In this document: positions 1-52,030 of the stretch, one piece after another
How positions within the stretch are numbered: position 1 is the stretch's first letter
Layout of the letters: each line of letters opens with the position of its first letter
Origin: Papio anubis
Taxonomy: Eukaryota > Chordata > Mammalia > Primates > Cercopithecidae
Length of the DNA stretch: 64,000 nt
Assembly (NCBI RefSeq): GCF_008728515.1
Contig: NC_044979.1
Span: 172,952,037 to 173,016,036, forward strand
Direction of reading: 5' to 3'
Translations under genes and position numbers: made by a program
The notes under the pieces: generated by a model
What the model was told of the DNA's origin: nothing
The model's database searches: none
Seen by the model: the letters and a program-made list of their open reading frames with translations, nothing else

Positions 1-945
1 TAACTTGTTTTCGATTTGGTTAATTTATATTGCTTTGTTTTTCCATTCACTTACCTTTTCTTCTGCAGTGTATGAACTGCTGTTAGGTCCATTCAGTGAA
101 TTTTTCATTTCAGTTATTTTCTCATTTTTAGAATTTCCATTTAGTTCCTTTTTATAGATTCTATTTCTCTATTAAGATTCACTATTCCCTTATTTTGTCC
201 GTGTTTTCCTTTATATTTTAAAACATTCATAATAGTGGTTTTGGTCTGCTAACTTCACTCTTTCTGTCGTTTCTGAGTCTTAAATGAATTTTTCCTCCTG
301 AATACAGACCACATTTTCTTGCTTCTTGCTGTGCTAGTGAATTGGACTGGCTATGGGCATGAGGAATGCTGGCCTGTGAGTGTTTGGATTTTGTTCTCTT
401 TAAAGAGCATTGAATGTCATCCTGGCAGGCTGTTAATTCACCTGCAGACCATCTTGATCCTTAGGTTTGTTTCAGTCTCTGTTAGAACAGGGTCCAGCCT
501 TTACTGTAAGACCAGATTAGCCCTAGTCCTAACTGGATTTTCTGGGGTCTCTGTTGAACGTCTGTGGTGTGTATTGGGGTTTCTCCACTGTAACTGGTTT
601 GAACACTTAATGTCTTACAGTCTTGTGTGAATGCTAGAAGTTATTCAGTTCACAGTTCCCTGGTAGTTGTTCTGTGCCTGGCTTCATGGTCCTTCTCCCA
701 GTGCTTGTGCAGCTTAGCATTTGGCCAAAGAGTCAAGGAGAACCCTATGTATAGATTGATGGAGCGCCTTCTGTTTTTGTTACCTGCTGCACAAATTCCA
801 GCCAATTCAGTGGCCTTGAACTCTTCCTTCTGTCTCTGCAGCACAGCGAGATTGCTGTGTTCTGTTTGGGCTCCCCCTTCCTATACTGTACCCTGGAAAG
901 TGCCTCTAGATAGGAAACCAAGGTGATTGTAGGGCTCACCAAGAT
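1..945 (-). repeat. Old L1 fragment, antisense
   Basis: The T-rich text around 90-180 and the ORF2-end / 3'-end phrases around 280-360 match old mammalian L1 read on the reverse strand. It is degenerate and its ends are approximate. The open frames here are broken and match no protein I know. Confidence 0.55.
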
Positions 946-1301
946 TGATTTCTTTTTTCAGTCATGACAGTTCTGCACTGCCTGTAGTCCAATGTTTGAA
1001 AACAGTTATTTCATATGTTTTGACTAGTTCTTTAGTTGTTTATGATGAGCGAGGGAGTCTGGTACCAGGTACTCTACAAAGGTCAGAAGTGGAAATCTGA
1101 TAATACAAATTTCTAAAGGTAACATGTTTTTATCCATAACCCATTGTTATTAACAGTTTTAATATATAGATTCAGTTAATCTTCCATGCTGAAAAACCTG
1201 AGCTTTTATTTATGTCTTATATGAGCAATTTCGTTGCGTTTCTAGACAATCGAGTATGCTGTTTTGGCTAGTAAGTTGAAAAGCTTGTGTGCGTGTGTGT
1301 G

Positions 1302-1360
1302 TGTTTATGCATCCTGTAGTAACATTGGCATGTGTCTGTTTATGCATCCTGTAGTAACAT
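1302..1360. repeat. Two-copy 24-nt direct repeat
   Basis: The same 24 nt, beginning TGTTTATGCATCC, occur at 1302-1325 and 1337-1360, directly after a short GT run. The offset is 35 nt. Confidence 0.9.
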
Positions 1361-1484
1361 ATATTGGCCACTAGAGGGTAATAAGAAATCAGTTCATTTG
1401 TTCTTTTTGGATCACTGTTACTAAATAGTCCTTATCATTAGACTTTTTGTATAGTTACAGTCATTGCTTACTTTCACTTTAATA

Positions 1485-1525
1485 TATATTTATTACTATT
1501 TAATATATAAATAGTAATAAATATA
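1485..1525. repeat. Perfect 18-nt inverted repeat in an AT-only tract
   Basis: Arms 1485-1502 and 1508-1525 are exact reverse complements around a 5-nt loop (ATATA). A further AT-rich, self-complementary stretch continues to about 1580. It can form a hairpin or cruciform. Confidence 0.85.
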
Positions 1526-1804
1526 GATTATATATTTATATATTATTAATATTTATATATTATTATAAATAATATATAAATGGCTCCTTCTGTGGAGCCA
1601 GGCACTGCACTGTGTACTTGGGTTATAAAAATGAGTAAGAGCAGTTGACTGAGCAGTAGCTGTAGCCTGTGCTATAAGACTTCTCCGCTTTTGATTCAGG
1701 AACCCCTCATTTAAAAAATACCACATTCATCATTCCTCCCGTGCAGCCCCCTCTCTCCCTCTCTCAATGATTTCTTCACAGTCTAAATATTCCTGATGGA
1801 TTCA

Positions 1805-1895
1805 GTCCATTCCTTTATTGCACAAATATTTATTGAATGCAGGCCACATGCCAGGCACTGTTCTTGGTGCTGATGATGAAATGGTGAACAAAACT
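1805..1895 (+). repeat. L2 fragment, sense
   Basis: The phrases ACAAATATTTATTGAATGC, TGCCAGGCACTGTTCTTGG and GGTGAACAAAAC are typical of the mammalian L2 3' region. Confidence 0.6.
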
Positions 1896-3689
1896 TACTC
1901 ACGGACTTTCGCTCACTTGCCCTCTTAATGTGCCTTTATTTCCGGCCATCATTAGAGGTGCAATTCCTTTAACATTTTGTCTTCATTTTGCATGTGTCTT
2001 GTTGCTAGGGACCTCGTGGGTTTTTGGCCACATAAGCTTGGTTGCCCTCCTCATTTCTTAGTGGATTCTGTCTCAGAACCTCAGCCTCATAAGTTTCCAC
2101 ATTTAGATGCTATAGTTTTAATTAAATTATTTTCATTTACTTTTTGTTCTTTAATACTGTTCTTTGCTTTAACTGTTTCTCTTTAAAATCTACTGTCAAT
2201 TAATACTGTCACAGGAATGGTCCCCTGTTAGAATGTCTTACTAACAAAGACATTCAGGTTAGGTAAGAATAACATTCAGACCTAAAAGTAGGGCTATGTG
2301 TAGAGATAATGGCTTTTGATACGTGTTATTTTTACCTTTTTTTTTTTTTTTAAACTTAGGGTCTTTTCTCATGCTTTTTGTATTTGCTGTTTCCTCTTTG
2401 TTTACCACTATCTTTTTGAATCTTATGTCCCTGTCTTTGAGATGTGTTGTTTATGAAATATTTCTCCGTAGAAACAATGCTGATCCATACTGGTAATATG
2501 GTCTCTAGTTATTATAGATCCTTGCTAGAGCATAGTAACTTGACTGAAGTAAGAAAACTGCTTCATTTTTCTTTTAGTAAAATACTGAATTTTTACCAAG
2601 TTTAGCAAAGTTACAGAAACATGCTTATGGTTAAAATGATCCATACAGTTCAGAAGCACGTAAAGACAGAACTCCACATGCATAATTTTCTCCAATGTGC
2701 TTTTCGTGCTGTTTGACAGCAGTTGAAAATATTTTGGAGTTGCACTCCAAATGATGATTTTAAAGATAGCTTTGAATTATTTGTTTTCATCATTAAATTA
2801 TAACATTATCTGATGTTAAAACATGTATTGTGATACATTCTTAAGCTAAGATATTATTATACTGAGTTGAATAAAGATTATATAATATGGTAGGTAGTAG
2901 GTTGAACCATATGAAATTGCTGTTTTGTAAGCCAAAGGTGGTCAAAAATCTATCAGCAGTTTCATATGGTTCTGCATAATACTTTATGTGATCATCCGTG
3001 TTACATGATGAACTGTCATTTTTTTCATTAACATTTGCATTAAAATGGAAGATAGAAACTTTAGAGTAAAAACATGGTAATTTGCTTAATTATAAAATCA
3101 GATTAACTAGAAATACCCATATTATTTTGTCCCCTTGGAATCTTATCATAGGAAAGGAATGAATGAACGGATAACTTAAATACTTTTTGGTGTTGCAGGA
3201 GGAAATTAAACTTAGGTTTATTCTGAATTTCATACACAGCAATCGAGTTAAGAAAGGAGACAGTGAGCATGTGGCAAGCACACCTCGTTTATATGCCATG
3301 TTTACCAGCAGTCCCCCAGTACTGGTGGCTTAATCTTTCTTTCCTTTCACTAAATAACTGATAATGTCACTAACTAGTTATGTTAGGTGTTATAATACAT
3401 AGCTACAAAGGTACCAGAAGTGAAAAACAAAGTTTTTTCTTGCTAATTCACATTCAGATCATCCACAACAAATTCCAAAAAGAAAATCAGATTCTTTGTC
3501 ACCTAGCATATCACCCTTATGCATGGAAATGTGTATTATTCTCTCTCAAAAAAAGTTTCAACTCTATAACTAGAAAAGTAAATCTGTTGGGGAAAAAAAG
3601 CCCTCTGTGTATTGTTTAGATAGACTATAACTTATTTTTGGATTATCCACTACTTGAATTAGTTGGAGAACAGCTTTCTTTTATTAAGG

Positions 3690-4168
<479 letters not shown>

Positions 4169-5429
4169 ACAGATTATGAATGACATTGTCACCTCCACAA
4201 GACAGTGCTGATGTAGCCCCGTCAGTAAGTGCTTGTTGAATTTACTCAATCTAGATTCAAACAATGAAAAGTATTTCAGGAGGGTAGTGGTAACAGTAAT
4301 AATCAAGGAACTACCTGTTTCTTTGTAGTTCTTTCATAGCTATCTGGATGTCACAGAATTACCCATCTTTCTTTCCAGATGCGTCTTTCAGTCTGATTCT
4401 GTCCATGCTGGGTGGTCATTTGGATGTCTTGTGAATACAGTAGATATACACACAAATATGTGTATGGATGAGAGAGCAACAGAATTAAAATACAAATCAA
4501 CATAGTATATGAGTTTAGGGAGTTAAATATTAGATTTTGATTAGTCAAGGATGCGTAATATTTTGTAATATTGCAACATATAAGGTAACTAACAAATAAA
4601 AATACGGGGAGATGACATAAAAAATTCCAGCAAAAGGTAAGAAAGGAAAAGGAACATAAAACAGTTGAAACAACAGTGTTCATTTATAAATACAGCTCAA
4701 CCACATACTCTTTACAAGAGATAAACCTAAAATATAAGGAAACAGAAGACGGTAAAGGTAAAAAGATGGACAAAAGACATACCATACAAAAATTGATGCA
4801 GAGAAGGCTTGGTGTAGTCAGACTGGTAAGAGATAAGCAAAAAGCTTTACTGGAAATAAAGAGGGCAGTTTATGATGATAAAAGGTATTATTCATCAGGA
4901 AGGCATAACAACTCTGAATTTGTATTATCCAATATAACACTTTAAGTAGGAGATTTTGAATACATTGTTCTTGGTAACTGATAGAACAAGATGAGACCAA
5001 AATTTTTTTTAAATACTTATATAAGACAGCATACTTAATGCAATTAAACCTTTAATGAGGCCGACCACGAAGAGAAGACCTCATTAACCAATGTTGAGGT
5101 GAAGAGGATATCACAAAAGCTTATGAGAAGATACTATAAAAACTTGATGTCAGTGCATTTGAAATTTAGATGAAGTTAGACATACTATTAGAAATCTACA
5201 ACTTAACAGACACAGCGGGAAATGGAAAATCTGAATAGTCCTATTAAACATGATCCTTAATGGGAAGAGCCACCCACTAGTTTTGAAGTCTGGAATTTAC
5301 AAAAGAAAAGAAAACAAAACAAAACAGAAACTACCCACAAGCAAAACTCCTGGTCCAGAAGGTTTCACCAGTGAATCTACCACACACGCACATAAAATTG
5401 TGACCAAATTGTACTCCAGAAATGGAAAA

Positions 5430-5722
5430 GTTTTTTTGTTTGTTTTCACAGGGTCTTGCCCTGGGCTGGAGTGCAAGTGGTACCATCATGGCTCACTGCA
5501 CCCTCCTCCTCCTGGGCCCAAGTGATCCTCCCACCTCAGCCTCCTGAGTGACTGGGACCATAAGCATGTGCCACCACACCCTACTAATGTGTTAATTTTT
5601 TTGTAGAGATGGGGTCTCACTAGGTTGTCTAGGCTGATCTCGAACTCCTGGGCTCAGGTGATTTTCCTACCTTGGCCTCCCAGAGTGCTGGGATTACTGG
5701 TGGGAACCACCATGCTTGGCCC
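5430..5722 (-). mobile_element. AluJ-type, antisense, inside L1
   Basis: Reverse-strand Alu with old-subfamily divergence. It contains 'gctggagtgcaag', 'ctcaggtgattttcctacc' and 'gggattactgg', with a short T-rich head. Confidence 0.88.
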
Positions 5723-6215
5723 GAGGAAAGTCGTTTAGCATTTCAAAAATCATATCAGTGTCATCCACCACATTAACAGAGTAAATCAGAAAAGTCATCT
5801 CATTTCAATAGATACAGAAAAAGCATTTAATAAAAGTCAGCATCCATTCATGAGAAAAAGGTCTTAGAAAACTAGCAATAGAAGGAAACTTTGTTAATCT
5901 GGGAATAGTATTTGTTAAAAACCTGCAGCAACCATAATACTGGAGAAATGTTGAAAGCTTTCTTTCCAAGAAAGCTGAATTTCCAAGATTGAGAATATAT
6001 GAGAGTAGCGTCTGTTACCTCCTTTCTAAATCATCACTGTACGAAAGATCCCAGCTATGTTACTGATGCAGGTAAATCCATCGTTGCATAAAATTCTGTT
6101 GAGCACCCCCATTCTGTAGAGATCAGTGCAGTTTCAACATCCCAACATAAGTTTGTTTTGGTGGATTTGATGGGCCTGAATCAGAAACTTACATGGAGTA
6201 GCAAAACTAACTAAC

Positions 6216-6518
6216 TTTTTTTTTTTTTTTAAAGAGGTGAGGTCTCTGTCATCCAGGCTGGAGCACATACAGTGGCACAGTCATGGCTCACTGCAGCTGT
6301 GAAATGTTGGGCTCAGGTGATCCTCCCACCCCAGCCTCCTGAGTAACTGAAACTACAGGTGTGTGTCACCATGCCTGGCTTTTTTTTTTTTTTTTCCCTT
6401 GTAGAGATGGGGTGGTGGTGTGTTGCCCAGGCTGGTCTCAGACTCCTGGGCTCAAGTGGTTTCCCACCTCGGCCTCCCAAAACCCTGGGATTACAGGCAT
6501 CAGCCCCTGGGCCCGGCC
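6216..6518 (-). mobile_element. AluJ-type, antisense
   Basis: A T-run at 6216-6230 is followed by a complete reverse Alu ending GGCCCGGCC. Divergence suggests AluJ. Confidence 0.9.
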
Positions 6519-7559
6519 TGCCAAAATGTTCTTGAAGAAGAACAATTTCCTGTTGGATGTTTAAATTTTTAAAGCTGTTGTAATTTAGTTAATGTCCAGT
6601 TCTTGAACAGAGATCTAAGTAGGTAAGTCTGTATCCAGTAGAACAGAATAGGGAGTCCAAAACTAGATCCACGCATAAAGGAGAATGTGATTTATGATAA
6701 AGATGGGGTTACAGAGCAGCGGAGAATGTTAGTTTTTTAAATAATTGGTTAAGGATCAACTGGATGTTAATTTGGGGGGGGGGAATGAAACTAGATTCCT
6801 ATTTTACACAGAAGTCAAATGCAAATGCATTGTGCATTTAGATGTGAGAGAGAGCCCAGTGTTTCGAAGGTAGTAGATTTTTTTCGAAAAATTTCTTAGA
6901 CTCCAAAAGTACAGTACTAATTGTAAAGCAAAAGTTGATAAAATTAAGAACTTTTATTCATCAAAGTATACGATTAAGAGAGTAACAAGGCAAGCTGCCT
7001 GTAACCAGTAGGGGCTTACTCATATTCAGAATATGTATTTTTTAAAATCCTAGAAATTTGTAAGAAATGAGCTTACAATTCAGTAGAAAAAACAGAAAAG
7101 CAACCTGAATGTACATTTCACGAAGTGATGTGTAAGTGGCCAGTACACATCAAAAAATGCTCATAGTCACTAATTTTGCATAGGAAAATGCAAATTAAAA
7201 CCACACTGTAGTACCACAGCACAAATAACACTTAGCATAATGGTTGAAATTAGACTGATGATTGCATGCTGTAGTGAAGGAGTGGAGCATGGGAATTTTT
7301 CATAAACTGCTAGTGGAAAAATTGATTGGAACAAAAAAAGACTGGAAAAACAACAGGACAGCATCTCTGTATATACCAAACGATGCGTAACAAGAATCTT
7401 GCAAGTGGCAGTGTTCATAGCCCCAAACTGGAAATAATCCAGGTGTCAGTCAGTAGTGGAATGGATAAATTATCATTAGTTCATGTATTGGGGTATTGTA
7501 AAGCAATGGTAATGGACAAACTACGGTTTATAGGATAAGATGAAGTAAACAGTTCCACT

Positions 7560-7972
7560 GTATTACATTAGTCTCTACTTGCCCTGCTATAAATAAATAC
7601 CCAAGACTGGGTAATTTATAAAGAAAAGAGGTTTAGTTGGCTCATGGTTCTTTCTTCAGGCTGTACGGGAAACATGAAAGCCTCTGGGGAGGCCTCAGGA
7701 AAACGTTCGATCATGGCAGAAGGTGTTGGAGAAGCAGGCATGTCTTACATGGCCTGCAAAGTCAGGCAAAACGGGGAGGTGCCACGCAGTTTTAAACAGC
7801 CATTTTTTGTGAGAACTCTATCACGAGAATAGCACTAAGAGGGACGATGCTAAACCATTAGAAACCACCGTCATAATCCAATAACCTCCTCCCAGGGCCC
7901 TCCTCCAATATGGGGGATTACAATTCGACATGAGATTCAGGCAGGGACACAGATCCAAACGGTATCACCTGC
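7560..7972 (+). mobile_element. MST-type MaLR solo LTR
   Basis: Typical MST LTR phrases occur in order: AAGACTGGGTAATTTATAAAG (in part, 7602), a GGGGAGGCCTCAGGA region (7686), TCTTACATGGC (7743), and the closing 'gggattacaattcgacatgag' region. No internal ERVL-MaLR genes adjoin it, so it is a solo LTR or fragment. Confidence 0.85.
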
Positions 7973-7986
7973 TCATATGAAAACAT

Positions 7987-8291
<305 letters not shown>

Positions 8292-8519
8292 TCAGGATAG
8301 TAGTAATTTTTAAGGAAGAGGAAGGTGGTGTTGGTTAGAAAGGGTCATAGAGTGGTATGGTGGGTTTCTGGGATGCTGGCCATTTTTCCCCCATTTTGTG
8401 ACACAGATTGATTTCATGATAGTAATTTAAGCTTTGTGCTAATGGTTTTTATGCTTTCTACAATATTACACTAAATAAGTTTAAACATAGTATATAACAG
8501 TGACATGGATAATAAAAAC

Positions 8520-8700
8520 AGAAGTTAACATTTTTATAAAAAGTGTTTGCTGTGTGTTACAGGTTTCATTCTGTGTGCCTGTTGGTGGTACCTCATTTAA
8601 ACTTTGTAACAAGGAATAGGGTCAGTATAGTAATACCTCTGCTTCATAGATAGGGAAACGAAGGCTTTGAATAGTTAAGAAATTTCCCAGTCACAGCCTT
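8520..8700 (+). repeat. MIR fragment, sense
   Basis: MIR-like order: 'cctcatttaaactttgtaac', then a 'gaaacgaaggctttgaatagttaag' region and 'cccagtcacagc'. Highly diverged. Confidence 0.55.
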
Positions 8701-9589
8701 AGTCTTTTACTGTTTATAAGAACTTTTTATATATTAAGGACCTCAATTCTTTTTATTTATATTCCTTCCCACCTTTTTCTTTTTAATGTGCAGATTTAAA
8801 AGCCCTCATTTCCCCCATTATTTGAATTTAGATTTTCAATTTTTTGCTTTTACAAATATCAGGATAAACATGGTTGACATCTTTATCCACATCATGGATT
8901 ATTGCCTTAGTATAAGTTTCTAGAAGTTCTTTTTAAAAGTGAACAAGGTTGTTCTACAGAATTGAATTGAATGAATGTGTTTTTGACTATGAATGATAAA
9001 ATGTTTAGAAAAGTTAGCCATCTTTCACCAGTTATACTATCCTTTTACTTATTTAAGAAATACTAATCATGTGGATTGGGAAAGTTAAGGACCTCACTGT
9101 AATGGACAGAGAAGAGAATCTAAAGTCTGAAAGCAATGCTAGGGGCAGTAGACTTTCCAGCTTCCGCAGGGGTGGAGGACTTGACATTTGTATTTTGGAA
9201 AGGTCACTTTGGCCATGTTATTGAGGAGATCCAGAATTGCAAATAGAATAAAGACAGAGCTATTAGGAATCTTTTTGGTAATCTTAAGTGAGATATGTTG
9301 TGTGCAGATGAAAAGGTTGTGTTTGAGTGTTCTGTTGGGAGAGGGAATGAGCAAGATTGGGCAGCTGTTGGGGAAGAACTCTTAACATGACTCCCGAAGT
9401 GTTGATTCTGGTTGACTGGGTAGGAAATGGTGTCATTCCCTGTGGTGGAAAGTAGAGGTGGAACTTAACGTTTGGGGAGCTTTGTTCTCTTCGTTTTCAG
9501 AGTCTGTGCCACATTCAGTTAGAGATGGTATTCTCCACAAGATGGGCACTGGCCCCATGAGCCTTTACTGCACATTGATTGTGCGTTAC

Positions 9590-9812
9590 TCTACAGTACT
9601 TGCAGATAACATTGGGCCATTTATTAATTGGCAGAGCTGTTCTGAGTACGTCGTATGTATTAAAGCACTAAACCTTCATAACAACCTTTTCAGGTAGGTA
9701 TTATTATCATTATAAGGTATTAGGTATGCATGGTCACCAGTAGCACTGGGATCTCCAACCCCAGCAGCCTGGCTTGAGAGTCTGTGTCCTTCACTGTTGG
9801 ACTACCATTATT
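9590..9812 (+). repeat. MIR fragment, sense
   Basis: 'ctaaaccttcataacaac', 'aggtaggtattattatcat' and the closing 'cagcctggcttgagagtctg' follow the MIR consensus order. Confidence 0.6.
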
Positions 9813-10731
9813 GTGTGTCTTGAAAATGGTGGAAGTCCAAAGTATTTTGCCACTGAACTACATGGTCGGTTGTGTTGTGGCTGTTAACTGGTTCATTCAG
9901 GAGGACAGGCACAAGTATTTTGAATCTAGTCATTCTTGTTGACCAAGGTTTTAGGCTTTAGTCTGTGATTACAAATAGGTTGAATTTAAGAAAAATCTTT
10001 TTTTAAATCATTTTCTTAAAAATTGCCTTTTATTAGATACCAATACTTTTATGGACCAGAGTGTTAATTTTTCATTTCTGCCGCGGATATCATGATCATG
10101 GTTCATCCTACCCGTGGGATAATTATTGGCTCTTCTTTCTTTGTGGTGAGCTTGCCAGGTCTAGATTCTCTTAGGACTATTTGAAAGGTGCAGAGGAATC
10201 CAACAACCTTGGGTTGAGAAGTGTAGTTCTGTGTTTTATGTTTGTTTTCCTGTTTCTATACCCAACCTTTGATTACCTGTGTCAGTGGAGAGCACCATAA
10301 GGTTTCACCTGGTTTGAGATGCTGGCGATGTTGTTTTCCATAAACCTGGCAGCAGGTGCAAAATAGCATCTCAGAAATATTCCTTTGAGTTGGTTTGTGA
10401 GGAGCTGGTCCATTGGAGAAGTCCCTCAATAATTAAAAGATTACTTATTTAACTTGTATTATGGTTCTTAATTGATGAAAATCTCATAGGTGAAAATGAG
10501 TCTTAAAGGTTGTTGCTGTTGCTTTACAAAAAGGTTTTCTGAAGATTTTCTCAATACAGGTTTATATTCATGTTAATCACTATTGATCTTTTATACCATT
10601 TACTACATAACTGTTGTGTTGAGTGACATATACCTGTTTATAGTGAGAAAAGTTTTTTAATATTGAATATCCTAAAGTTCTTATTTAAAGAGCTATTAGA
10701 TATATCAAATGATACAAACATTAGGATATGA

Positions 10732-49172
<38,441 letters not shown>

Positions 49173-52030
49173 CTACATTGAAACTTGAGTTTGTTTCTTG
49201 TGTGTTTTTATAGAAGTGGTGTTTTTTTTCCAAAAACAAAGTGCAAAGCTGCTTGAATCAGAAGGAGATTAACACACTGAACCGCTACAAGAGGGCAAAG
49301 CTGACTTTTTTTTTTTTTAACTTGAAAAGATTGCAAAGGGACATTGAAGTGTTTAAAAGAGCCATGTCCAAACCCATCTTCATGGATAGCTCAGAGGTAT
49401 CCTCTTTTTGCTCCCCCATTTTAACTTGCCACATCCCAGTCATAGTGGGTTTTTTTGGTCTTTCTATTCAGCAAAAATATTCAGATGTTGGTCTTGGTCA
49501 TTTGCCAACTAATTTTAAAATAAAAGGCACTGCACATAATTTGCATAAAGGGCCCATGAGGGTGTTTTTTTTTCTTTTTGTCCCCCCCACTATTTTTTTG
49601 TTCTGTTTTGTTTTGGGTGGGAGGGTGGGAAATTTGGGTTTTTAAGTCCTCTAAACACACTTGGGCACGGAAATGCAGTACTGTAAGGAAGAGGGACCTC
49701 CAGCTTCCACAAACACCATCTTCAGCTGTATGAAAGGGACGGTTGTGTTGAAGTTTGTCAGGCACAGTAAGCATGCTGAGTGGCGGGGATCAGAACTCTC
49801 CTATCTGAACCTACTGAGGATCAAAGCAGCAATTACATGGGATCCTGTGGCTCTCCTGTTGTAGAGGCCGCAGGAAGATAGGATGGAACGTGACTGGTCT
49901 CCTAACCAAGGTGCACTGAGAAGCAATCAACGGGTCAGTCGTGGCCAGTCCTGGGGAGGTCTGAGTGGTGGTCTTTGGGATAACCTTTGGCCTTATGGAT
50001 TTGGACTCGAAATTAGAAGAGCCTACCATTTCAGATGCAATCACTTTTGGACATGCTTTTGCAGACAGTCCTTAATGCTGAAAACACAGAGAATGGGTAA
50101 TTCAAGAGGCCTTTCTTTTAAAATAGACTTTTGTGACCCACTAATTGTAAGGTATTGCAAGGTCACTTTGCGTGTGTCATAAAGTTGACTTCCTTATTGG
50201 TTGAAGGTCACAGAAGTAGTGGTTTGCTTTGATGGAAATAGCTACAGCTGTGTCCCTTCCTGCTTTTTACTTTTTCTTTTGCTTTTTCTCGGCACGTGGT
50301 ATCTCCACCATTTCTTCTGCACAAAGATGTCTTCTGTTCATCCTGAACATTTTTAAAAAATGCAGAATTTTATGTGACTGCTTTTTTGCCTCACAATTAT
50401 GCTGTGAATTTTACAAAAATTTATTTTCTTTTTTGATAATTTATTGTACCAAAGCTGTTTTTATAGCACATAGATGTCTGTAACCAATAATGTAGCAGTT
50501 CTGCACTTTGACACAAGGTGTAACTAGACCATTTTTAAATGTCAGTTGAAAATTATGGCTGTACTATTGCTTAAACAAAACTGGAACTGTTGTTGAATCC
50601 ATAGCCAATACATTTACAGCAATCTGTGTACTGAACATAATAGATTGACATCTAATTCAAGATTACAACATCTGTTACATTCTAAGTGTGTTCAGGCTTC
50701 TGAAGGTAAAGGGACACTGGATCCAGAAGCTATGGAACCAGCAGTTGATTCTTGTATTCCTGATTAACCTACTTGTAAACTTGAAAGCAAGACCTTGATT
50801 GCACCAACAGGTCCAGAGTATGAGCGCAAGTAAAGCAGAACTCTCATGCGTGACCTGAGCAGACAGGCTCGTATTATTAACAGGTGCCTCGTGTTGAGAT
50901 TACGCTGCCTTAATGTAACACAGTCTGGCAGTTGCTAAATTTGTGTTCCCATTTTAAATTGACCAATTTTGGGGTGTGACACTTTTGAGCGGTTGAATTG
51001 GGAGAATGAAGTAATTTACCTGTCCAGGATCAAAAGAAGCCTAGAAAAGAAGCAGTAATCTACCTCTGCCGCTAACCTGTTTAAGACGACTCAGCAGAAC
51101 ACCGCCTTTCATTCTATTGGGCAATTCCATGTGGCTGACTAGGTCAATTTTTTTTCTGAACAAAAGCAGGTTTTTATATGTAAACAGTGACAAAAGAAAG
51201 GCTAAACACTATGTAAATGTGAATGGAAACTTGGAAATACTCGTTTTTATAAACTACAGAAATTTTTTGTTGTTTATCAGGAAATCCATATTTATTTTGT
51301 AATTAACTGTCAAGCCTGTGGATGATTTTTTTGAACTTGGTAGTTCTTAAAGGTTTACAGTGAATAAAAGGATATCATCTTGAGTATAGCAATATCAAAA
51401 GGAATTCAGTAGTTACTGCTGTTTAGGAATATAAGGTTAAGATATCATATGGGTCAGGTCATTTTTTTTCTGTGCTGGTTGCCACATCTTAGCAAGCACC
51501 AAAAAACTAAAGCAGTTTTTAAACCAATATTTACATAAAGAAAATCATAAAATCCAATGCTTCTGCATACTGTGTTATGTTACAGTCCAGTTTTGTGTGC
51601 TTTACTACACAGTTTGGTTACAGGACTTCTGTGCATTGTAAACATAAACAGCATGGAAAAGGTTAAATACCTGTGTTCAGATTGTAAGATCTAGTCCGGA
51701 CTTGCTGTGTATATTGTAACGTTAAATGAAAAAAGAACCCCCCTTTGTATTATAGTCATGCGGTCTTATGTATGATAAACAGTTGAATAATTTGTCCTCA
51801 GACTCTTTACTATGCTTTTTTAAAATTAATTTAAGAAAAATGTAAACATAGTAAAAATCTTCCTATGCAATTAACCTGGTCCAGGTCTGGTAGGTATACT
51901 ATCAAAGTTGAGTTAAATGTGTAAAAAGGAAACTATTTGAGATACATCGACATAGGCATCAGCAATCTCTGAAAGTAAAAATTGGAGGTTTAACAGATCA
52001 TTTTGATTTTTCACATTGATTTTTTTATTT
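49173..52030 (+). other. DYRK1A: DYRK1A 3' UTR (end approximate)
   Basis: The sequence after the stop has no Alu, L1 or MIR that I recognise for several kilobases, as expected of a conserved 3' UTR. AATAAA hexamers occur at 49519-49524 and 51363-51368; more lie further down (53855-53860). From memory of the human gene the last exon is roughly 3.5 kb, which places the end near 52.0 kb. The exact cleavage site cannot be fixed here. T-rich and AU-rich stretches are frequent. Open frames within it show no protein features. Confidence 0.7.
51363..51368 (+). promoter_or_regulatory. DYRK1A: Candidate poly(A) signal AATAAA
   Basis: Canonical hexamer in the 3' UTR, 2.2 kb past the stop. No strong GU-rich element is obvious right after it, so it may be a proximal or unused site. 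Confidence 0.35.

Larger units (their letters stand above)
4340..7560 (+). mobile_element. Degenerate L1 ORF2 / 3' region, sense, with two Alu insertions
   Basis: Recognisable L1 ORF2 stretches occur in order. Examples are the 'actcctggtccagaaggtttcacc' region (5346), 'cacattaacagagtaaatcag' (5769), 'agtagaacagaatagggagtcc' (6637), 'gcaaattaaaaccacactg' (7190) and 'aactggaaataatccaggtgtc' (7426). Stops and frameshifts are frequent, so no protein is made. AluJ copies sit at 5430-5722 and 6216-6518. Confidence 0.7.

Noticed and set aside
4340..7560. Possible active L1
   Set aside because: ORF2 text is broken by stops, deletions and two old Alus; no 5' UTR or intact ORF1 is present.
49241..50483. 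Several open frames of 60-134 codons after the DYRK1A stop
   Set aside because: They lie in the 3' UTR, overlap each other on both strands, and show no domain, signal or codon pattern.
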